In this document: positions 23,756 to 33,969 of the stretch, piece by piece | How positions within the stretch are numbered: position 1 is the stretch's first letter | Layout: each line of letters opens with the position of its first letter | The notes under the pieces: model-generated | What the model saw: the letters and a program-made list of their open reading frames with translations, nothing else | Databases searched by the model: none | What the model was told of the DNA's origin: nothing | Position numbers and translations under genes: made by a program | From: Quercus robur | Taxonomy: Eukaryota; Streptophyta; Magnoliopsida; Fagales; Fagaceae | NCBI RefSeq assembly: GCF_932294415.1 | Contig: NC_065541.1 | Location: 49,206,290 to 49,270,289 of the forward strand | DNA length: 64,000 nt | Direction of reading: 5' to 3'

Positions 23756-25204
23756 ATTTCTATGTTTTCGTGTAACCAATCAGACAAAGAAATGTTACTT
23801 ATTTTTTCCCTAAAGTTAAACATAACTAGCAGATGGGTGGAGGGAAATATATATTGTGTAGAAAGAAACCTATCAGCCTATTCCCATGGTGACCTATTTA
23901 GTATGAAAATGAATATATATCCACAATGACCTAATTGATATTGACATGGTTCATTAAAAATTTTATTAACTTGGATTTTTTAAACTTCGTTTCGCATATG
24001 CAAAATACACATTTTGCTTTACAAGGGAACAACAGCAATATGTGTCTCCACCACAGGAAGTGATATTTTTCTCGTGAGCATTAATTCCTTGCGGTCTTTC
24101 TCGCGTTAAACACACCCTAAGTCCCCCCAAGAACAAAAATTGTAGTATCAATATATTAGATGAAAAAAGTTTCTTCTAATGAACAAGAAATTATCTACTC
24201 TAGGCAGAGTAGTCTTCACTCTTTACCGAGAAGTTCATTCAAATATTTTTAGCATAATTTCATTAGAGGTTTCTTCAAAAATTGAGTGATATATAAGAAT
24301 GGGTAAAATGCACTAAAACCTCTTAAATTTTTATGCTATTATAGTAAGACCCCTTAACTCTTTTTTTTTTTTTTTTAATTTTTTTTATACCAATTTAATA
24401 CATAAATTTTCATACTGTATCAGGTGCATCCCTTCTATATTCATTCTCTGTCTATTTTAAATTTTTTTTTTTTTTTTTTTAATAAGGGCACTAAGATCCC
24501 CTAAACTTCTATACGGTTATGATAAAAAATAAATAAAAAAATCTTTTTTTCTTTTTTAATGATTTGGTGCCAAAAAAAAAAAAAAAAAAAAAAAAAGTTA
24601 TACATTTTACCCAAAGTTGAGCGATATAAAATACTAAAATGTGATTATATTATGCCACGACACCCTCTTCTCTAAAGTTCAACCGGCTGGTTGGTGAATT
24701 TGTTGTTCAATTTTTCTTTTTCTCCTATTTTCATTATGGATTTTTAGATCAGCTTTACTAATTAATAAGAGAGTAAGCATATACTGCTATCAAAACTTGT
24801 CACACATTGACCGTGCGAAAATTTTTATCCAATAAAAGTTCGAAATTCCCACCATTGAAAATTAAGACTTAAACAAAATTAAAATGTAGTCCTTGTCATG
24901 CTTCAAGGGGGGCAACTGTGCAAGAGAATATATGTATATATAATTCATATACTACTGATACGTCATAATCTTAACATTGAGTACGACTAGCAAACGGTAT
25001 ATATATGGTTTTTAAAGTACAAACTGTATCATCCACGGCCAGAGAATGTGAAGGAGTTGGCCTAAAATACTTGTATTTGGACTCATTAAGTATAGGACCC
25101 AAGCATATACCACATAGATGCTTTTTGTGTTGCAAATTACAAGCAATACTCAATTTTAAAATTGAACAGAACTAATAAAAAAACTTATCAAATGAAATGA
25201 TCTT

Positions 25205-25750
25205 TGATAAGGATAAAAGGAGTCTAGCCTCAGACCGACGGTTCTGTGCGACCTTCCATACATAAGCAGACAGTACTATAGCAGACGGTCTCCAAGAGTG
25301 ACGGTCTCAGTAGTTGACGCCCTAAAAGCTGAAGGAAATAAGTTGAGGCTGACGGACCAAGTATAGATTGACTTGGTTCCCACGCTATAAGTAAGGAGTT
25401 GACCTGTTTCCCACGCAAGAGAATATTCAAGGAACTCATATAAGGAAAGGATCCCGAAAAATACGCCCAAAAGGACTCCTATAAGGAAAAGACTTCCACT
25501 CCAAGGGAAAGAGGGATGACCCTTGCTACTATAAAAACCTTAGCACCCTCGTGACCCAAGGTACGCATAATTTTTATCCTCTCTAGCACTCTAGAGCGGT
25601 GAGAATGGTTCTAACTTGACCTTCGGAGGGTACTTGGCCGGTACCACACCGGTACTCTCTGCTAGGTTATTCCTTTTCGTTGTGCAGGTGCCATTTGCGA
25701 TCGTACGAGGAACGTGTGACTCACTAGTGGTATTGTTTTCGGCATCATCA
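25205..25750 (+). mobile_element. Solo LTR (546 bp), probably Ty3/gypsy
   Basis: It runs from TGATAAGGATAAAAGGAG to ...TCGGCATCATCA and is flanked by a perfect 5-bp duplication, ATCTT (25200-25204 and 25751-25755). A TATA box, TATAAAAA, is at 25530-25537, with the gagggtact/gccggtac region downstream as in gypsy LTRs. There is no primer-binding site or internal code. The equivalent place in unit 1 (~15620) is empty. The solo state implies LTR-LTR recombination after insertion. Confidence 0.85.
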
Positions 25751-25894
25751 ATCTTGATCCTAGATAGCTTCCTAGTGGATAATGTATATAAATGTTCATA
25801 TAAAAGTGTAGGCTTGGAGTGTATGTGCATTAAGAATTGTGTTACATCAATGTATATTCCTTCCTGATTAATTACCTCATCTTTTTACATTGTT

Positions 25895-26225
25895 GTTAGA
25901 GCACTAGCATTGGAGGGTGTAAAAACCCCTCATTGCTATTTTACAACTCAAGACAACAAAAACTCACTCTGGGTTTGTATACTTAAAAAAATTTGCAACC
26001 TATTAACAGTAAGGTTGTAAAGGAAAAATAATAATATTTAATCTTGTGGACATTGTGTGTGAAGAGAAAAAAATAGTGGGGGGGAAAAAGAGAGAGAATA
26101 ATACCTTTTATGATTTTATTAGGTAATTTATATTATTTTATTAGGTTATATGTAAAAATAAAAACTGAAATGTAGAATGAGTTATAAAATAAGTTGGTAA
26201 AATAGATAAAGTAATGTTTGATAAT
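25895..26225. other. Possible truncated Harbinger-type MITE
   Basis: It begins gagcactagcattggagg, like many plant PIF/Harbinger-type MITE ends, but I find no inverted partner. Downstream sequence is AT-rich and runs into a TA microsatellite (26229-26258). Confidence 0.3.
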
Positions 26226-26226
26226 G

Positions 26227-26264
<38 letters not shown>

Positions 26265-26427
26265 GGATCCCTAGATGCTACTATTCATATAGGTTGTAGC
26301 TAGAGAAGTAGAAGACATCACTTTGCAGCATGCACACACATTGGGAGACGTTTCCAAAATTATAAATTGGCATAGTGTCTCTTGGGTTTATGAGTTTATC
26401 ACCCAAAAAAAATAAGGTTGTACATAA

Positions 26428-27163
26428 GAGCATTTGCAGCAGTGGAGCTAAAAAATTATAATACTATTTTAGCTCCACCAATATACCAAAAAAGGCTTGC
26501 AGCAGTGGAGGCAAACCTATAAATTTTAGCTGATTTGCTACAGTGCACATCTATCTATAGATGTGCATTGTAGCACACATCTAAAAAAAAAAAAAAAAAA
26601 ATTTATTCCACCTCCGAATAAAATAATACAACTCACTTTATTTTTTTTCATTCTTTTATTCTATCTCATCACCGTGCACTTTCAAGCTCTCATCTCTCTC
26701 ATCTCCCAGCCCACTCCACGCCGTTGCCGTCCCAGCCCACGCCGTCTGTCAAGCTCTCATCTCTCTCATCTCCCAGCCGTCCCACGCCGTCGCCGTCCCA
26801 GCCCACGTCGTCGCCGTCTGTCAAGCTCTCATCTCCCAGCCCACGCCATCGCCGCCCCACGCCGTCGCCGTCCCAGCCCACGCTGTCATCGTCCCAACCC
26901 ACGCCGCCCAGTCCTCCCCACTCTGCCAATCCACGCCTCCACTCAGTCCTCCGATCAAACCCACGCCATCTTTCTATTCTCTTTGCTGTGATTGAGGTTT
27001 TTTTTTTTTTTTTTTTAAATGTATTTTCATATGGGTTTGGTGGTTGTGGTGGTGGTGGTTGATTTTGGCTATGGTAGTGGTGGTGGATGATTTTGACAGT
27101 GGGTTTGTGGATTTTGGTTGTGGTGACCGGTGGTGATGGGGTTGTGATTGTGATTGTGGTTGT

Positions 27164-27204
<41 letters not shown>

Positions 27205-27512
27205 CTATGTTGTGTTGTGGTTACCAAAGTAGAGTGGTGGTTGTGGCCGGTGGTGGTGGTGGTGGTGGTGGTGGCAGCTGTGGCTGATGGTATAGGTGGT
27301 TGGTGCTATGTATGTATTTTTTTTTTTTTTGTTAGTGAGATATATTATTTTATTGTAATGTATATATTATTTTATTGTGATGTTTATATTATTTTATTGC
27401 GTTGATAGCTAAAATAGGTCTACTGTTGCAGTATGTGTGTAGGTATAATAGATAAAGTAACTTTTGGTGGAGCTAAAAAGCTAAATTTTTAGCTCCACTG
27501 CTGTGGATGCTC
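26428..27512. mobile_element. PIF/Harbinger-type non-autonomous element (1,085 bp)
   Basis: The inverted termini are GAGCATTTGCAGCAGTGGAG and, inward from the right, GAGCATCCACAGCAGTGGAG, each followed by ctaaaaa. They are flanked by TAA on both sides (26425-26427, 27513-27515), the 3-bp TSD typical of this superfamily. Unit 1 has an uninterrupted counterpart near 15940. The interior is unusual: a C-rich block of ccacgccgtcgccgtcccagc-like repeats (26700-26960), then G/T-rich ggtggtggt runs and a T tract of ~37 (27167-27204). Open frames of 60-140 codons arise from this composition and show no family motif. Confidence 0.8.
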
Positions 27513-28906
27513 TAAGATGGGGAAGCACGATGAGAAGGCCTGGCCGGCAATCTTGAATCAAGTGATCATGTCCTTTTGAATTTTTCTAAAGAGTATCTAT
27601 ATAGTCAGCTTTGTTTCAATGATTATTATTACTATTTGCTAAGACAATGTATATTATAATATTATATATTAGTAGGTGTGCACACTCTTGTCCATGACAG
27701 ACATACATATCTCCTAATTTCGATGAAAGTCCAAAGGAGAGTAGACGTGATATATTATTAACCGGCATTGTGGGAGGATAGAAAATTATGAAATGATAAA
27801 AAAGATTTTATTTTCTCTCTTTTTTATTTGGTTGGGAGTGGAAAAGTGAAGGGATGGAAAAAATGAGTTTGAATAAATTTACTCATATACCTTGTTAAAA
27901 AATGATGCCAAATTTTTTTTTTTTTTTAAAGTGACAAATAACCACACAAAAAAGAGCAATCACCCAAAATTTTTTACTAAAATAAAAAAAATGTTCCAAA
28001 AAAAATAACATCCAGTAAAAATAAAAATAAACTATCATGCACAAGCCCTAGAAAAAAAAAAAGAAAAAAAGAAAGAAAGAAAGAAGCAATGTTAATGCCC
28101 AAGAAAAAAAAAGTAACAACTGGCAATGTGATTGCCCAAAAAAAAAAGGGGCAACGTTGCTGCCTAGGAAAGAGAGAAGAAAGAAAAAAAAATATAACCT
28201 AAATTAAGGGTATTTGTGTAAAATGCATCTTTCAGCACTTTTCCCTTCTCATTTTCCTCCCAAATTGGGAGGATAAAAAAAGGTGGGCCCGAAGGAAAAA
28301 TTTTCCCCCCTATTTTCTTTCTCTCTTGTTTTCTCTTTTCAACCAAACAGTGGAAAATGTCATTTTCCACCCTATTTTTCTCTTCTTATTTTCCATCCTC
28401 CTTGTTTTCACCCCAACCAAACATACCTTAAGAATTGAAACTTTTCTTCAACTTCAAACTTTTTAAAATGTAAAGAAAGTTGATAAAGTTGGAGGAATTG
28501 TAACCTATATACAAATACTTAGCCGAAAAAGTTATAACTTATAAACTATAGAGGAATTCAGAGGGAGGAAGGTATCTTAAGGATGACTGGAAATAGGGTT
28601 AGTTTCCATAGTTGAATAGTTTGACAAAAGATATACACAAAATATTCATTTTTTTTTTCTATTTTTCCTCTCTTTTATACCAAAAAAAAAAATTTATATT
28701 TTATTATTTATTCAATAAAATGATTATCCCGCAAAAATCGTCAGATTAATGCAAAAAACATTATACTTATAGTTTATTGCAATTGGCTTATGTTTTCTTA
28801 AAATTAAAATATATTATATTATCAAAATTGACAAAGACTTCTATTAATTAAAAAAAAAAAAAATCGACAAAGACTTGTGGAATATTTAACTACAAACGCT
28901 ACTACT
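27513..28906. other. Intergenic part of unit 2
   Basis: 27840-28430 looks like a decayed foldback element: ttatttggttgggagtggaa on the left, and RC ggtatgtttggttggggtga from the right, but I could not place its ends. A/AG-rich tracts lie at 28040-28175. No gene. Confidence 0.45.
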
Positions 28907-28921
28907 AGCTAATATTATCTC

Positions 28922-29084
28922 GTGAATTCTAGTTAGCTCAACTGGTAAAAATTTTTATGGTTGTATAAAAGATCTGGGGTTCAATTCCCACCTACACCAA
29001 AAAACTGATTGGTGTCTTGGTTTGATGATAAAAAACTATCATTAGGAGTAAATGTCATAGGTTGAGACTCTCTCAAAAAAAAAA
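28922..29084 (+). mobile_element. tRNA-derived SINE (163 bp)
   Basis: Polymerase III box A TAGCTCAACTGG is at 28934-28945 and box B GGTTCAATTCC at 28978-28988, spaced as in tRNA genes. A tRNA-unrelated body ends gagactctctc with an A tail (29075-29084). A 15-bp target duplication with one mismatch flanks it: AGCTAATATTATCTC at 28907-28921 and AGCTAATATTACCTC at 29085-29099. It could be transcribed by polymerase III, but mobility needs a partner LINE. Confidence 0.9.
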
Positions 29085-29316
29085 AGCTAATATTACCTCA
29101 ATGTATCTCCGTAGACCTAGCTAATTAATAGTATGAAAAGGACACTATAACTTTATATTGGATTATAGAACAACATTTACCAAATTTATTTCTCAGCTTT
29201 CCTTCTCAAATTAACATTAACAAAAAGAAACCTTCGAATTCTTGCCAAAATCCCATAACATTGAGGAGATATGATGATGATAACTTAAATACATATAATT
29301 TACACTAAATATCTTG

Positions 29317-29712
29317 GGCCAAAATGGGCATTTGCCCCTTTCGTCAAAACTTTCCAACAAAATGCCCTATGTCCGAAACTATTTAGGAAAATACCATTGT
29401 TTTGAAACTCAATTTTTAGAAAATCGAGTTATACAGAATTGAAAATTAAAAAAAAAAAAAAAAAAAAATTCTGGAACTCGAGTTCCTTGAAAACTTTTTT
29501 GTGGTTTGTATGGAACTCGAGTTCTAGAAAAAAAAAATTTTTTTCTAAGTCCAAGTTCGCTACAACTCGATTGTCCAAAAATTGAGTTTTATATTTGGAA
29601 CTCGATTTTTAGAAAATCGAGTTTCAAAACAGAAGCATTTCCCTAAATAGTTTCAGACATATGACATTTTGCTGAAAAGTTTGTGAGAATAGGATAAAAG
29701 CCCATTTTGGCC
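29317..29712. mobile_element. Foldback Mutator-type MITE, family B (396 bp)
   Basis: The two arms are inverted over much of their length, starting GGCCAAAATGGGC at both ends and sharing gaaactatttagg and gaaactcgattt blocks. A perfect 10-bp duplication, AAATATCTTG, flanks it (29307-29316, 29713-29722). The interior has palindromic actcgagttc motifs like those in the MULE TIR at 7666. A transcript would fold into one long hairpin. Confidence 0.88.
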
Positions 29713-30426
29713 AAATATCTTGGGATAACTTATTAGTTCCCTTGCGATCATCATCCTCCTCCCCTAGTCTCCTTCTCAAACTAACCTAAGCAAAAATAGA
29801 TAAATAAAGAACAATAGCCAAATAAGACTTCACCATTAGGTAAAGCCGGTTGACCCTAATAAAGCTGAAGTCTCCCATTCTTTTATCCAGAAAAATAAAA
29901 CAAGTCTCCTTTTTTTTTTCCCTCCCCTTTTAGTTAAGTGCATTTATTCTTTTAGTCTTCTCCCACTCAATTTTACCCCAAATAGAACTAAAATTTTGTT
30001 TTTAAAATTATAATTGGTTAAGAATTTCTTCCTGTTAACAAAAGAAAATTAGCTAGACAAAGTTGTCTTGACTGAAAAGTCAATTGAGAAACGAAGGAGA
30101 TCAACCTGGAAAGACATTTAGCTTAATTTTATTTGAGGTTTGTTAGGATGTTAATCTCCTATTAGCTAGGTATTAAGCTGTACCATCTTTTACTCTAATA
30201 TCCTATAGAGGAGTGTAGTTGAAGGTACCCTAACACCCATGACCTATTTAACTAATTAAAAGTTCAAACAGACTTGGTAATTTTGCTTAATTTTCTTTCA
30301 TTTTTATTATATTGATATGAGGCTGTATCACTCTTCCCAATTTGTCAATACCTTGACCCTAAGAAAGTCTCAAGTTTATTTGCATATTAAGTACTATATA
30401 ATTCAAGTAAACCAAAAAAATAGACA

Positions 30427-30549
30427 AAAATGGGCTTTTGCCCCTTTTGCCCAAAAGATGTAGCAAATGCCCCTGTTCTGAAACTATCTAGCAAAATACT
30501 TCTATTTTGAAACTTGATTTTTTTTAAATCAAGTTATAGGCAATCAAGC

Positions 30550-30612
<63 letters not shown>

Positions 30613-30760
30613 TATGGAACTCGAGTTCCATGTGAATTTTTCCAAATAACTCGATTTTCATCAAATTAAGTTTTACATTGAAACTCGATTTTCTAAAAAT
30701 TGAGTTTCAAAACATGGGTATTTTACTAGATAGTTTCAAAATATGGGTATTTTGCTTCTT
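30427..30760. mobile_element. Degenerate relative of foldback family B
   Basis: The left arm aaaatgggcttttgcccctt, the block gaaactatctagcaaaatac and the centre ggaactcgagttcca match 29317-29712. The right arm is incomplete (ends near gggtattttgcttc). A long A tract (~55 bases, 30552-30609) sits in the centre. No TSD was found. Confidence 0.65.
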
Positions 30761-30822
30761 TAATTTCATCATAATATTATTTGACATTGAGCATGACTAC
30801 CATGCGGAGGAGTGGGAATTAG

Positions 30823-30859
<37 letters not shown>

Positions 30860-31795
30860 GTAAAATCTGCATGACCCGCAACCAGAAGATGAATAGGACT
30901 TGTCATAATATTATTATTATACCAAGTATAAGCTTTATGTTGCCATAAAGAAGCAATTAGAACTAAAATGTATAGAAATACCTAGGGAATAAGGAAAACA
31001 AATGCAATGTATTTGGTCCAAATTGCAACCTTTCTGTTAGTTCTTACTTACAACTTACAAGAGAATTACATTACTAGGGAAGGCTAGAACTTACTTTGTA
31101 CGGTTCATGCATGATCGTCACCAATCATGCTGTTCCATTCAAGCATTAAAAATTGCAAGTTTTCTTTTCGGGTTTTTGTAATTATGATTATTGAGCCTCC
31201 AAAATGGTGATCCTTTTACAATTTAACATTACAAGGTAACAAAAAAAACAAAACAAAAAAGTTTCTAAGTGTGACATAGATATTTTATCGATTTTACTTA
31301 TAATAATAAGGAGATGCCAAAATTTTGGCTCAAACCCTATTTTTATGTTGATTCTTTTTTTCCTTTTTTTTTTTTTTTTTTTTTTTTTTTGGCTAAATGG
31401 AAATATTTCATTAAACTGAAAAAAACAAGAGCATCATCTCTCAACCAAGCCTCTTTGAGGAGGGAAAGAACTGTTACAACAAAAGGTAAGATTTTGGTGA
31501 GCAGTAAACTGAGCTAGAGCATGGGGACCCTTATAAATTTACAACAAAATATAAACAATAGAAAATCTAAAATGAAGCCATCCCTTCCCTTGCCAAAGGC
31601 TATGCTTAAGTTCAATAATGAAAGTAAATTGCACAAGGCGTCCCTGTGGGAAAAGTATTTAAGAAACTATTCAAAACAAAGTTCTAAAGATTGCTCTACT
31701 GCAGAGTTATCGTAAAACACTCTAGAAGATCCTAATCTTTCAAGGACCACGGTCAAGTTCCAAAAATAGTGGTACTATTCTCTTGCACTAGAGCA

Positions 31796-32241
31796 CAGGG
31801 ATAAAGGCCGGGGGGGGGGGGGGGGGGGGGGGGAGGCCCAGGACCCTTGACCCCAAAAAATATAAATAAATTGTAGGTATATTGCATAGTCCATTATGTT
31901 TTGGGCCCCTTCTTTAAAAAATATTGGCCCCGTCCCCTCCAACAAAATCTTCAGCCCAACTCAACCCTCAACTCAAAAACTTAATTAAAATTAATTCCAT
32001 TAGCCGATATACAAACCTAATTCCATAAATAAATAAAATAGAAAGAGAGATCCAGAGAGACACGTGTTGAGAAAGAGACTGAGAGTATTACAAAAAAAAT
32101 AATTTTGTGTTTTTGTCTTTATTGATAGTTTGTTAATACTAAATAAATAGATGCTTATTTGGAATTTCATGATTTTTTTTTTTTTTTTTTTTTTTTTGCT
32201 ATACTCCAGCCCCCTAACTAGAAATCTTGGCTCCGTCCCTG
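31796..32241. mobile_element. hAT-type non-autonomous element (446 bp)
   Basis: It starts CAGGGATAAAGGCC and ends, read inward, CAGGGACGGAGCC. The flanking octamers CTAGAGCA (31788-31795) and CATGAGCA (32242-32249) agree at 6 of 8 positions. The matching spot in copy b of unit 1 (~22360, cttgcacttgataatgtttg) is uninterrupted. The interior has a G run (31810-31833) and a T tract (32173-32197) and no transposase. Confidence 0.65.
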
Positions 32242-32545
32242 CATGAGCATGTTTGTGTCTATTTTTACTTGCTTAAAAAGGGAAGAAATGTTTAATAAAA
32301 AGGTTGTACTTATCGCACAAAACTCCGATTTGTAGAGTTTAAGATCAGTAATTAATAGGCAATCTACCTCCAAATAATGGTTGTTTTGGGGGGGGGGGGG
32401 GGGGGGGGTGGTGGGTTAGACAAGTTGACTCCTGAACTCACTCCTACAACAAATCTCTTTGGGCGAAAAGCACTTGTCATTGCTCAAAAACCCAACCTCT
32501 GTTATGATAAAGTTCAATCATGAAGCTTTTTTTTCTTTCTTTTTT

Positions 32546-32730
32546 GAAAAATGCTAACGAGTTCCCTTAGGGCACTGGTTAATAATCCAATTAAAGTAAG
32601 TTTTGACATCAATTTTATGAGAAATGAAAAAAGCTGTCAAAACATTAATTGTTTTTTTTTTCTTTTCCCATAAAAACTTTATTAAATGGATTCTTAACTA
32701 GTACCCTAAGGGCACTCGTTAACATGACCC
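32546..32730. mobile_element. Mutator-type MITE, family A copy 2 (185 bp)
   Basis: Same family as 14631-14809 (atgctaacgag, ccttagggcact, and an inverted copy at the right end, ggcactcgttaacatgaccc). It is flanked by a perfect 9-bp duplication, TTCTTTTTT, at 32537-32545 and 32731-32739. Confidence 0.88.
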
Positions 32731-32739
32731 TTCTTTTTT

Positions 32740-33969
32740 GTATGATGGCGATTCTTGAGCTCAATAGTCAATACCCTACCATGGAAAAAGTATTCAAGGA
32801 CCATAGTTAGGCCTCCAAAACAACGACACCATACTCTTGCACTCCATGGCGTTTGTGTCTATTTTTACATACCCAAAAAATGGGGGAAAAAAAGTGTCTA
32901 TTTGTACAACAGCCGAATAAGCTGAATTGTACTAATGTTTTATAAGTACATGTTTTGCGCTTTCATGAAGGTGGTTAAAATTAGGATTCAAAGCCAAACA
33001 CGAACATTGTTAGAATGGAGATAGAGAATTTAGGGATTCTATTTTAATTTTTGATGGAGACTCTTAGAACTTGATAGAGGGAAAGTCAACTGAGAGCTAA
33101 GCCCACTTTCATAATAGCCTAATAGGTAAACAAATAAACAAACCAATAAGGAAATGAAGCCCCAACTGTTTCACTCGACTCCGTTTGAGATGCATATGGA
33201 TCCTGAAACTTAGTGGACTTAAGCACATAACCCATCCACTTTGGGCCCAGCCGATTATTGTGTAGCAAGTGATGTCTGCAACTTACAGAAATTGACAATT
33301 CCCTATTTGATACTTTGTCCAGAAAAATATATCATTTTTTTGGAGCACAAGGGAGCCTATCAGTCCTGGCTGAGTTCTTGTGATTTGTGTGAAGGCCTTG
33401 GACTTTAATTAGTGAACCTATTTGCGCTCGCCTTTATTTTATTGACAAGTTATACATGCCCTGGTGCATCTTGGATCTTAAACTCATGACCTCAATCTCC
33501 ATGCTACTTTCACAAATAGTAAATGCAATTTTTGGGAAAATTAAAATAGAAATCTTAGCCTGTGTTTGTTTCACCCAAGAATTTGAGCCATTTTGCCTGA
33601 AAATGATTTATGCCTTGATTTTCAGTCCTAATATTTTAAGCCGCATCTACTGAACATCAACAACCCAAGTCAAGCTACAGAGCCTCAGACCATGGCAAAA
33701 ACCAGCTCTCCACAACCCAACTGCTGCAGGCCCTTTTTTTAACATCATGATTTCTAGGTAGTATTGAATCAATGTTGAACTCAATAAGATCAGTACATTC
33801 TATTAGAAGCAGTGTCAAAACAAGAAACAATTAGCATGCAAAGGTACGTGGTGACAGTAATTCACAGAGAATTAAAATCTAAACTATAAGAACGGCAAAA
33901 TTTCTGCAGATAGTACATCATCTGAAATATAAAATATGAATTACTCCAAATTATACCATATGTCAGGCA
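32740..33969. other. Intergenic, 3' of the membrane-protein gene
   Basis: Part of duplication unit 2, matching unit 1 at 33155-33290. The 3' UTR and polyadenylation site of the gene at 33970 must lie at its right end; aataaaa-like signals are not distinctive. A stretch at 33320-33640 is not shared with unit 1 and shows no recognisable exon. Confidence 0.45.

Noticed and set aside
26563..27287. Pro/Ser/Arg-rich and Gly/Val-rich ORFs
   Set aside because: Produced by ccgtcgcc and ggtggt simple repeats and T tracts inside the Harbinger-type element.
28934..28988. Genuine tRNA gene
   Set aside because: Boxes A and B are present but no cloverleaf acceptor stem forms; the A tail and 15-bp TSD show a SINE.
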